Assembly (NCBI GenBank): GCA_016718315.1
Contig: JADKDV010000009.1
Location: forward strand, 118,942 to 182,941
DNA from: Candidatus Obscuribacter sp.
GTDB taxonomy: Bacteria > Cyanobacteriota > Vampirovibrionia > Obscuribacterales > Obscuribacteraceae
DNA: 64,000 nucleotides
Direction: 5' to 3'
Shown here piece by piece: positions 7,735 to 14,791 of this stretch. The position numbers and the translations under genes are program-made. Each line of letters begins with the position of its first letter. The first letter of the stretch is position 1. The notes under the pieces are model-generated. The model did no database searches, had not been told where the DNA came from, and saw only the letters and a list, made by a program, of their open reading frames with translations.

Positions 7735-10194
7735 CTAAGGGACGTTGCCTCTAAATAGTGCACCGAGTATGCCCATCACAACGATGATTGATACCGTGGT
7801 TTTGACATCAAGTTTTTGAGTTTTGCTCAAGCCAACAAAGTTTAGATAGGTGCCATAACCGAGCGCCACTATCGTGCCGAGTTGAAACTGTGCTATGCCA
7901 AGAAACGCTATCAGTATCGGGGCTTTGCTAAAACAAAGCACACGCAGTGTGGAATTGAAATTGCCTTTGCCACCGAGTTTGTCAAAGGCGAGACTGACTA
8001 TTACCGCACCAAGAATGGTGGAAATAAGGCTCATGATCAAATCGGCAAATAGTGGTTTGAGGCTAAACGAAGTGACGCAGCGAGCTAGTGAAGCGATTAA
8101 CTCGATTACCAGAAGAAATATAAGCGGCTCTGCCATAGGTCCCACAGGGGGCATCTTGGCAAAAAAGCCTTTGGGATCTGTGCAGATAGTTTTGGCAATC
8201 AGTAAGTTATAGGCAATCAAACCAAAGATGTCTTGTTTGCTTATTTTAAAGCTCGAGGCAATGGGCTCTTCGGCCTCTCTGGAGGTGGAGCCTTTGTTGT
8301 AGAGACCGGCTGCTCTTAGTGCGGCGGCTCCGCGGGAGAGCTGGGGCTGTGCCACTGTATCCAGTGCATCACTGAGGGCTGATTGGCGAGAGCCTGGCTG
8401 TCCTGCTGCGCCTTGATTCGTTGCAGCTGGCTGCACAGTAGGCAATACTTTGGGTACTGGTACTTCTGTGGCAGCAGCGGCTTCTGCTAATTTTTCTTGC
8501 CAGACCGAGGGTTTGGCTGGCGCTACGCTTTGATTTTGTTCGCGCGCTTTTTGGGCAAATCTGATTGCTTCTTCGTATTCTTCGGCAAATAGCTCAAACT
8601 GGGGCTCCGAGCTTGATGCCCAGGGCTTGTTGGGATCCTGTCCAGTGTTTATCACAGGTGGAGTTTTAGGGACAAAATCTTTTGATTCGTATTGACCAGC
8701 CATATTGGGGGCGCGGCCGGCATCAGAGCCCGCATAATTGGTTGATACCGCCCTTGGTGTGGGCTGATATTGTTGTTGCTGCGGTCTCACTCCTGGCGCT
8801 TGACCCTGAGATTGGGCTGGGTTTGCGTTTTGGACTTGGTTTGGGTTGGGGGCTTGATTGATGCTCTGAGCGCTGCGAGCTGCTTGCTCCTGTGCTAACT
8901 GATCGGCTGATTTGGGTTGCAATTGCCACTGTTGTTGTGCCTTTTGCCAGACTTGTGCTTGTTGATTTTTTAGCGCCAAAGCCTGGGCATTGGCGGCATC
9001 TTGAGCGCCATTGTTTAGCGGTTGATTGAGTGTATTGTCCTGACTGTAATTATATGGCTGGCTCTGAGGCTGCATTGGCGCGGCATTTGCTGGCTGATTT
9101 TGACCCTGTGCATAAGCCTGACTCTGCATTTGAGCTGGGTTTTGTAATTGTGCTTGATTTTGTGGTTGAGCCTGGCTCTGCGCCTGTCCTGGATCTTGGG
9201 CTTGTCTAGGATCTTGAGCCTGTCTAGGATCTTGAGCTTGTCCTTGAGCTTGATTTTGTCCTTGATTTTGAAATTGGGGCGAGCGCTGGGGTGTATATTG
9301 TGGCGCCAGTTGAGGCTCTTGAGGGCCTTGCTGTGACTGATATTGATACTGATAGGGCAGCATCTGGCTCATTGGCTTTTGCTGCGAAGGTGGCTTTGGC
9401 GGGAGCTTGAGTTGTGGTATCTCAGCCGATGGTGCTGGCAGTCCCGGTGCTGGCTGTGGCTGATAACCAGGCTGCGGCATCGGCTGCGGCATCGGCTGTG
9501 GCATCGGCTGCGGCATCGGAGCTGGCTGAGGCTGATAACCAGGCTGCGGTATCGTCTCTGGCATCTGAGGCGGCTGTGTTGGGTAACCAGCTTGAGGCAT
9601 TTGCTGCGGTATCAAACCAGGATGTGCAATCTGACCTGGTTGATGTATCAAACCAGGCTGTGGTATCTGAGCAGGTTGATGCATCTGAGCCGGTTGAGGC
9701 ATATGCTGCGGCATCTGTCCTGGCTGAAGTTGACCATAGACATGAGGTATAGGCTGCGCCGTTGGCTCGATTATTGGCTCACCAAAACCCTGTGGTTGTA
9801 TTGGTGCAGCACCTGTCTGAGCCGCTAGATTGGCTAATTGCTCTTGGGCAAAAGATGTATTCACGACAGGTTGAGTGACTGGCTGTCCAAAGCTATGAGG
9901 CTGATAACCAGGTACGCTAGAAAACAAGTCTGGCGATTGACCTGTCTGTCCCCATTGCAAACCAGCCGCTGAGTTTTGAGCAGGGTTTTGTGATGGATTT
10001 TGTTGAGGAGCAGGGTAAGGGTTTTGCTGAGGACCAGCCAGAGGATTTTGCTGAGGACCTGGGACAGGATTTTGTTGAGGACCAGCCAGGGGATTGCCTT
10101 CTTGTGGGGCATAGTTTGGTCGCGGGTTGCTCGGACCTGGCGCATTTTGAGCCGGCGCCTTTGGCCCAGTGTGCTTGTCGTTTTCGTCCGGCAT
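7735..10194 (-). CDS. Yip1-domain membrane protein with long Pro/Gln-rich N-terminus
   Basis: The 819-residue product has two parts. Residues 1 to about 600 are low-complexity Pro/Gln/Asn/Ala with tandem repeats, such as GPQQNP units near the start, PMPQ repeats mid-way and QAQDPR units. The last 170 residues are a Yip1-like polytopic domain opened by DPKGFFAKMP and followed by about five hydrophobic segments. The topology suggests a membrane-anchored protein with a long disordered cytoplasmic tail, possibly a scaffold. Its stop abuts the HypD-like stop on the opposite strand. The repeat-rich half generates several long antisense open frames (for example 9343-9828 +) that I regard as shadows. 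Function is unknown beyond the fold. Confidence 0.8.
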   Translation of the reverse strand: MPDENDKHTGPKAPAQNAPGPSNPRPNYAPQEGNPLAGPQQNPVPGPQQNPLAGPQQNPYPAPQQNPSQNPAQNSAAGLQWGQTGQSPDLFSSVPGYQPHSFGQPVTQPVVNTSFAQEQLANLAAQTGAAPIQPQGFGEPIIEPTAQPIPHVYGQLQPGQMPQHMPQPAQMHQPAQIPQPGLIHQPGQIAHPGLIPQQMPQAGYPTQPPQMPETIPQPGYQPQPAPMPQPMPQPMPQPMPQPGYQPQPAPGLPAPSAEIPQLKLPPKPPSQQKPMSQMLPYQYQYQSQQGPQEPQLAPQYTPQRSPQFQNQGQNQAQGQAQDPRQAQDPRQAQDPGQAQSQAQPQNQAQLQNPAQMQSQAYAQGQNQPANAAPMQPQSQPYNYSQDNTLNQPLNNGAQDAANAQALALKNQQAQVWQKAQQQWQLQPKSADQLAQEQAARSAQSINQAPNPNQVQNANPAQSQGQAPGVRPQQQQYQPTPRAVSTNYAGSDAGRAPNMAGQYESKDFVPKTPPVINTGQDPNKPWASSSEPQFELFAEEYEEAIRFAQKAREQNQSVAPAKPSVWQEKLAEAAAATEVPVPKVLPTVQPAATNQGAAGQPGSRQSALSDALDTVAQPQLSRGAAALRAAGLYNKGSTSREAEEPIASSFKISKQDIFGLIAYNLLIAKTICTDPKGFFAKMPPVGPMAEPLIFLLVIELIASLARCVTSFSLKPLFADLIMSLISTILGAVIVSLAFDKLGGKGNFNSTLRVLCFSKAPILIAFLGIAQFQLGTIVALGYGTYLNFVGLSKTQKLDVKTTVSIIVVMGILGALFRGNVP
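9470..9517. repeat. Four tandem 12-bp units within the Yip1 gene
   Basis: Four head-to-tail copies of GGCTGCGGCATC, one with a single change, encode repeated Pro-Met-Pro-Gln on the minus strand. In-frame 12-bp units can expand or contract by slippage without breaking the gene. A second tandem region, about 30 bp per unit and encoding GPQQNP-type repeats, lies at about 9990-10095. Confidence 0.8.
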
Positions 10195-10296
10195 GGACCC
10201 ACCCTAAAAATGATGCCTGATCAACGGAGCTGATATCAAAGAGCTTAATCTATCAGCGTGTCAACATTGTGTCTATTTTATATACCCATAAAAGAC

Positions 10297-11676
10297 CTAA
10301 TCGGCAGCACTGCCGTCTGGTTTGAGTATCTGGGCTTGTATAAGTTTACGTCTTAATTCCGGCAAGGCCAGGGTCGCCGCCAATTCGCCGGCTTCGAGCG
10401 CCCGTCTGCCGTCTCGGCCCTTTCTGGAAATCAGTGAGATTTTGTCCACATTGGGGTGGATGATAAAGTCGGCGGCCTCGCACTGAGGCTTGTCGATAAA
10501 GTTAAGCTGAATTTGGACCACCCTAGTAGGCACAGAGCCAGCCGCTCTAAACTGATGCAGGGGGGCTTTTTCGAGGCGCTCGTCAACATTTACGGCAATG
10601 ATAAAATCTCCGCCCATCTCCTTTGCATGGGTGACAGGCACATTTGCCAGTACACCGCCATCGACATAGAGCTGCTCGCCTATCTGCACTGGTTTGCGCA
10701 GACCGGGCACGGCAGAGCTTGCCTGCAATGCTTGTCCGAGATTGCCTTTAGTCAACCTGTAGGTCTTACCATCAACAAGATTGAGCACAACTGCGGCAAA
10801 AGGCAGGTGTAGGGACTCAATGCTCTGGTCGTCCTTTTTGACCAGGCTGTTGACATAATTGCGGAATTTTTTGCCACGATAAAGTCCATCATAGGCATGA
10901 TGACCAAGTAGTCGCGGCGCCACCATTACTGGTGAAACAGCCAAACGCACACCCAAAGGTACAGTCATAAATGTACGCATAAGTGTGCCGTCGTCAAACT
11001 TGGCAGCAAGCTCATCTAACGGCACGCCGGCATCCCAGAGTCCGCCAACTATTGAGCCCATGCTGGTGCCCACGACAATATCTATAGGTATGCCAGCCTG
11101 AGTCAAAACCTTTAGCACACCCACATGGGCGGCACCGCGCGTACCACCACCACCAAGGGCGAGTGCGACACGTGGATGACTTTTGGTGACGCCAGTGCTC
11201 AATGGCTTTGGCTTGAGACCATCCGGAAGAGTGGGTTGGCTTTGATCTTCCAGCCGAGCTTTGGTCTGGTCTTCACTAGTTTCGGTTGGTAGTCCTGTTT
11301 CTTTTTCGGTTGCTTTATCAACAGCCTTTTCTATTTCCTTTTGTACTGCTTGTTTTTTTTCAACTTCTTTGAGCTCATCAGCTTTGGCTTTTTCCAGAGC
11401 TTTATATACTTCTTTGTCTCGTTCCAGGGCTTCCTTTTCGCCTTGATCAGGTACTGTCTCGGCCTCAGCGGTATCAGTATTGGTATTAAGCGGTTTGAAT
11501 TGTTTTACTGACTGTATTGCCCCTGGTGGTGCAGTGTTGGGGATTGATTTAGTGACATCACTGGCAGTAGCAGCGTCTTTGCTGTCTGTAGCTGCATAGG
11601 CTGCAGCCTGAGAGATCAAAAGGGTGGCTATGAGAGCCGTGAGGCTGACAAGTGATAATGTCTGGGCTGCCTTCAT
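10297..11676 (-). CDS. Exported patatin-like phospholipase
   Basis: Serine lipid hydrolase of the patatin/RssA type. It has a signal peptide (residues 1-30, ending AAAYAA), then a charged Lys/Glu-rich linker (about 75-160) likely to form a coiled coil or extended helix, then the patatin domain. The oxyanion hole is GGGGTRGAAHVG (about 175-186), the nucleophile elbow GTSMG has S205, and the catalytic Asp lies in VDGGVLANVPV. All catalytic features are present. The domain ends with an RRALEAGELAA helix. Export implies action on envelope or exogenous lipids. It lies 102 bases upstream of the Yip1 gene on the same strand and is preceded by a 315-base intergenic region. Confidence 0.88.
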   Translation of the reverse strand: MKAAQTLSLVSLTALIATLLISQAAAYAATDSKDAATASDVTKSIPNTAPPGAIQSVKQFKPLNTNTDTAEAETVPDQGEKEALERDKEVYKALEKAKADELKEVEKKQAVQKEIEKAVDKATEKETGLPTETSEDQTKARLEDQSQPTLPDGLKPKPLSTGVTKSHPRVALALGGGGTRGAAHVGVLKVLTQAGIPIDIVVGTSMGSIVGGLWDAGVPLDELAAKFDDGTLMRTFMTVPLGVRLAVSPVMVAPRLLGHHAYDGLYRGKKFRNYVNSLVKKDDQSIESLHLPFAAVVLNLVDGKTYRLTKGNLGQALQASSAVPGLRKPVQIGEQLYVDGGVLANVPVTHAKEMGGDFIIAVNVDERLEKAPLHQFRAAGSVPTRVVQIQLNFIDKPQCEAADFIIHPNVDKISLISRKGRDGRRALEAGELAATLALPELRRKLIQAQILKPDGSAAD

Positions 11677-11991
11677 AGCGTTGTTCTCCGCATATCTTGC
11701 GTCTATACCAAAATTAATTCTAACAGGAATGATGATGTCAGGAGTAAATCAAGAAACATTTCAAAAGTGATTGATGTCACTTGTGAGGGTGAGGATATGA
11801 GGGTCTCAAAGTGAAGAAGCTTAATTCGTTGCCACAAATCACCGATCTCTTGAATACTTGCGAGGACTTATTTCGTATTGCTCTAGAGGCACTTGTCATG
11901 CATAATATCTTCGTGCCAGGAGCCCAGCTTGCGATGTGCAAAGTCCACTGTTCATCACATATACACCAGGCTCCACAATCGAGGTAACACA
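11677..11991. other. Intergenic region between divergent genes
   Basis: This stretch separates the patatin gene (minus) from the next plus-strand gene and must hold promoters for both. I see no RNA gene and no convincing ORF; the open frames here lack ribosome-binding sites. Confidence 0.4.
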
Positions 11992-12393
11992 ATGTCAGCC
12001 AGGGCCCTTATGAGAGCCACCGACCCTAGTGTCGGTACAAATATTGGTAAGACTTCAGTAATTGCCGTTAAATTTGCCGGCAAAGAGCGCAACGATGATG
12101 AGCCACCCACTATCAGTGAGTCACAGTTAGCGGCAGGCTATCGCTCATTGATGCGTGATGAGACTCTAGCTGGTCGCCAGCTCTCCCGCACATTCCGCAA
12201 TGGTGAGCTTGAGGCTACAAACTCCCGCATCCGTATGGTCAAATCCCTCAGACAAAAAGAGTCGTGGCTTATTTGGCGCGATATGGTGCGTGATTTTGAT
12301 CGTTCTTTTGGTACTCTTTTGCAGAGATTAAGTCCATCGCTCTGGTTTAGAGATCAAAAAGTCGAAGAAGTCGGTATCGATCTCACCAAGTAA
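11992..12393 (+). CDS. Basic hypothetical protein, 133 residues
   Basis: I do not recognise a family. I chose ATG 11992 because GAGGT sits 6-10 bases upstream; the upstream extension of the frame is not protein-like. The product is basic and helical, Arg-rich in the middle (SRTFRNGELEATNSRIRM), with Trp-containing helices toward the end (ESWLIWRDMVRDFDRSFG) and no signal peptide or membrane span. It is followed about 45 bases later by a clear intrinsic terminator, so it is probably a single-gene transcript. Confidence 0.6.
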   Translation: MSARALMRATDPSVGTNIGKTSVIAVKFAGKERNDDEPPTISESQLAAGYRSLMRDETLAGRQLSRTFRNGELEATNSRIRMVKSLRQKESWLIWRDMVRDFDRSFGTLLQRLSPSLWFRDQKVEEVGIDLTK

Positions 12394-12439
12394 CAGAGCC
12401 AATTGACTGAGCTAGATAATCAAATAAAGCTATCAAATA

Positions 12440-12468
12440 AAACCGCTGTCTCAGGATGGCGGTTTTTT
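12440..12468 (+). terminator. Rho-independent terminator
   Basis: AAACCGC (12440-12446) pairs with GCGGTTT (12459-12465) around a 12-base loop and runs into a T-tract. It ends the plus-strand gene at 12393. The A-run on the other arm may also serve the converging minus-strand gene that stops at 12470. Confidence 0.8.
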
Positions 12469-12469
12469 A

Positions 12470-13273
12470 CTAGGTTTGTGGCTTATCGACAAATGGCTTA
12501 ATGCCGAGCTGGTCATCAAATATAAGTTTGTCTACATGCAGCGCCTCAGGGCTAACCTGTAAATCACCGCTAAATGGTGCGCCAAAAAGTATAACCAGGT
12601 ATAAATTGAGTGATATCAAAAGCGATACCATCACAGTCATCATCACCTGCACTTTGAGGCTCTCGATACCAAAAAAATAAGTAAAAACTACAGTGACTAT
12701 GCCACCAAGGATGAGGACAAACCATTCCACACTGGGCACACCGTAGCTGGCAATGTTGGTCCTGGCGCGGCGATTATCCCAGACCTGGAGCGCTTCTTGC
12801 ACCAGTATCGGATAGATTGCTTTTTCGTTTTCAGTGACAGGTTCGTATTGCTTGACTTTGTTAATCAGTCTCACTACATCGCGGCGCGCATCAGGGCAAA
12901 TTCTGCCTCGGGACATATCTTCCCATTCTTTGTCCAGTACTTCATTTACATAGTCTGAGCAGAGCTTACGTACCTCAGTATTAAAAGGTGGGCGACAAGT
13001 CTCACTGAGCAAAAATACATCAGCCAGACTGTTAGCCTCTTGCTCCACTACAGCGCGCGCGGTCTGAAACTTAGTCATCGAGTCGACAACCACAAGTCCC
13101 AGTAGCACTGCATACATGGTGCCAACGACTGAGAGCAGATAGCCGCCTACTTCGTGGCATTTGCGCAAGTTGTCCAGGTGAATATAACGGCGCACTGCCA
13201 GGAGCCCGGCAACTGACAAAAATGCCAAACCGATTATAAGTGCTGCACCAACCCAATAGTTATCTAAGTCCAT
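12470..13273 (-). CDS. DUF4239/bestrophin-like membrane protein
   Basis: Integral membrane protein of 267 residues with four hydrophobic segments: two near the N-terminus (about 8-28 and 43-65) and two near the C-terminus (about 180-235), separated by a soluble helical region. The segment VGGYLLSVVGTMYAVLLGLVV followed by an acidic helix matches the DUF4239 family as I remember it. That family has a bestrophin-like architecture, and its transport role is not established. The start is ATG 13273. It converges on the preceding plus-strand gene through the shared terminator. Confidence 0.65.
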   Translation of the reverse strand: MDLDNYWVGAALIIGLAFLSVAGLLAVRRYIHLDNLRKCHEVGGYLLSVVGTMYAVLLGLVVVDSMTKFQTARAVVEQEANSLADVFLLSETCRPPFNTEVRKLCSDYVNEVLDKEWEDMSRGRICPDARRDVVRLINKVKQYEPVTENEKAIYPILVQEALQVWDNRRARTNIASYGVPSVEWFVLILGGIVTVVFTYFFGIESLKVQVMMTVMVSLLISLNLYLVILFGAPFSGDLQVSPEALHVDKLIFDDQLGIKPFVDKPQT

Positions 13274-13336
13274 ACGCTTAAGTTTGGACTAAGTCGGTAA
13301 TTTGAGCAAGTGAGCCTTAAGCCCGCTAATAGTCCT

Positions 13337-13465
13337 TTAGCTGAACAGTCTGTGGGAAGCATCCATAATCAAATCATAGAGATGCGCCAGCTCGTCGTGA
13401 GCCACTGTCAGAAGGAAGACCAGTGCAAAGGTTATGACTACTAGATAAAAGAGGAATGTTGCCAT
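13337..13465 (-). CDS. Possible 42-residue single-span membrane protein
   Basis: A short frame too small for routine calling. From ATG 13465 it encodes MATFLFYLVVITFALVFLLT, one clear membrane span, followed by a charged amphipathic tail ending in HRLFS. The same frame stays open upstream with protein-like sequence (LARYYRRSTGDPNQTHP), so translation might begin earlier at a TTG. There is no good ribosome-binding site at either position. It fills most of an otherwise empty 380-base gap between two minus-strand membrane-protein genes; nothing else is evident there. Confidence 0.35.
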   Translation of the reverse strand: MATFLFYLVVITFALVFLLTVAHDELAHLYDLIMDASHRLFS

Positions 13466-13654
13466 GGGATGTGTTTGGTTGGGGTCGCCTGTACTACGTC
13501 TATAGTATCTTGCCAAGTGGTTTAAGGCGTGGTTAAGAGTGTACTGAGTTGTTATAAAAGTCGTTAATCTTGGCTCTGTGAGAGCGCTTTAGTCTTTTGT
13601 CTTTAAGGCATGATGAAACGGACTTAGTGTTTGTGCCGTTTGCGGAGATTGGCT

Positions 13655-14167
13655 CTAATGCTTATGATCGCATTGACTGTGGTCGGCGAGGTTGGGATTG
13701 TTATGCACATGCCCAAGAAAACTACCGGTTGTCAGCTTGCGATTGAGCAAGTGAGTTAAGACCAAAATTAGGTTGCCGACGGCTATCAAGACCAGCTCTG
13801 ACTTATCTGTGACCAGTGTGCCACGACCAAATGCCACCGCTCCCAAAAATAGCAAACCGAGAGTCAGTCCCACCAGGGCGATTGGCTTTTTGTGGCGGAA
13901 ATAACCAGGCACAATGGCAAAAATGGCAAAGCCGACAATCAAGATAATGAGTACGTTTTCGACCCATTCCTCTTGCAAAAAACTCAGATTAAAGCCCAGA
14001 AAAGGCACCGTGGCAATGATTACTGGCATTGCCAGACAGTGAATGAGGCAGGCGATAGAGGCAAAAATGCCCAGATTGTCGAGCGAAAGAATAGCCTTGT
14101 CCTGCCCCAGGTCTGGTGGGTCGGGGACATCTTTTTCTACATGCTTTAGCTCAGAAGATTCGGTCAT
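13655..14167 (-). CDS. MerC-domain membrane protein
   Basis: A 170-residue polytopic membrane protein with the MerC signature ACLIHCLAMPVIIATVPFLG near residues 37-57, where the paired cysteines are thought to handle mercuric or other soft metal ions, followed by three more hydrophobic segments. The C-terminus is His-rich (HVHNNPNLADHSQCDHKH), suggesting metal binding. No mer regulator or reductase is nearby. Instead it lies about 70 bases downstream of a Fur-family regulator on the same strand, so zinc, iron or a similar ion is a reasonable guess for its physiological role. Length and topology fit the family. Confidence 0.8.
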   Translation of the reverse strand: MTESSELKHVEKDVPDPPDLGQDKAILSLDNLGIFASIACLIHCLAMPVIIATVPFLGFNLSFLQEEWVENVLIILIVGFAIFAIVPGYFRHKKPIALVGLTLGLLFLGAVAFGRGTLVTDKSELVLIAVGNLILVLTHLLNRKLTTGSFLGHVHNNPNLADHSQCDHKH

Positions 14168-14237
14168 TGGGCGAAACCAGCGTATTGAAACCAGTTAAAA
14201 CGATTTTGACCCGGGGGTAATACTTTGATTTGTACCA

Positions 14238-14696
14238 CTAGTGGACGCCAGCAGTGCTTTTGGTTTGGGGCTTGTCGCAGTCCTGACAGACACCAAACAG
14301 CTCCAACAAGTGGCTTTTGATTCTAAAGCCATGTTTGGTGCGGATGTTTTCTTCGATTTGCTCTACCAGGCACTCATCGAGGTGCACGCTCTTGCGGCAT
14401 TTTTCACAGACCAGGTGGTGGTGATGCTCGCCGGGGTGGACCATCTCATAGCGGCGCTCGCCATCGCCCAGTACCACTTCCTGGACCAGACCCTGGCTCA
14501 CTAGCGACTCAAGAGAGCGGTAGACAGTGGTCAAACCAGGACACTTAGTGTCGTCAGCGCGCATCAGCCCGTATATGTCCTGGGCACTGCACAGCTCGTC
14601 AAAACGCTCCAGATACTCCAGGACCTTTTTGCAGCCTTTAGTTAGCTTGATATTGTCGGTGTTAGGAGCGAGGGTGCCGTGTTGATGGTCTGCCAT
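14238..14696 (-). CDS. Fur-family metalloregulator (Fur/Zur/PerR type)
   Basis: DNA-binding repressor sensing a metal or peroxide. The winged helix lies at the front (LTTVYRSLESLVSQGLVQEV is the recognition region), followed by a dimerisation domain with the histidine cluster GEHHHHLVC, then CEKC and CQDC pairs that form the structural zinc site. I prefer ATG 14696 (MADHQHG...) over 14777, because the upstream 27 residues are Arg-rich and not family-like. Which metal it senses cannot be settled. Its His cluster and the neighbouring MerC gene with a His tail favour a transition metal. It is downstream of, and co-oriented with, the kinase gene's opposite flank but has its own upstream gap. Confidence 0.9.
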   Translation of the reverse strand: MADHQHGTLAPNTDNIKLTKGCKKVLEYLERFDELCSAQDIYGLMRADDTKCPGLTTVYRSLESLVSQGLVQEVVLGDGERRYEMVHPGEHHHHLVCEKCRKSVHLDECLVEQIEENIRTKHGFRIKSHLLELFGVCQDCDKPQTKSTAGVH

Positions 14697-14791
14697 AGTC
14701 TTTGTGTCTAAGTGGATTTGTATATTAAGGATACCAGGCCTCAGCCTGTGGCGCTTCCGGGCACTCCCGGAATCCATAATCAGTTATGCAA

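Noticed and set aside
9343..9828. Long plus-strand ORF rich in Leu/Arg/Trp
   Set aside because: It is the antisense of the repetitive Pro/Gln-rich part of the Yip1 gene; its composition mirrors the repeats and there is no ribosome-binding site.
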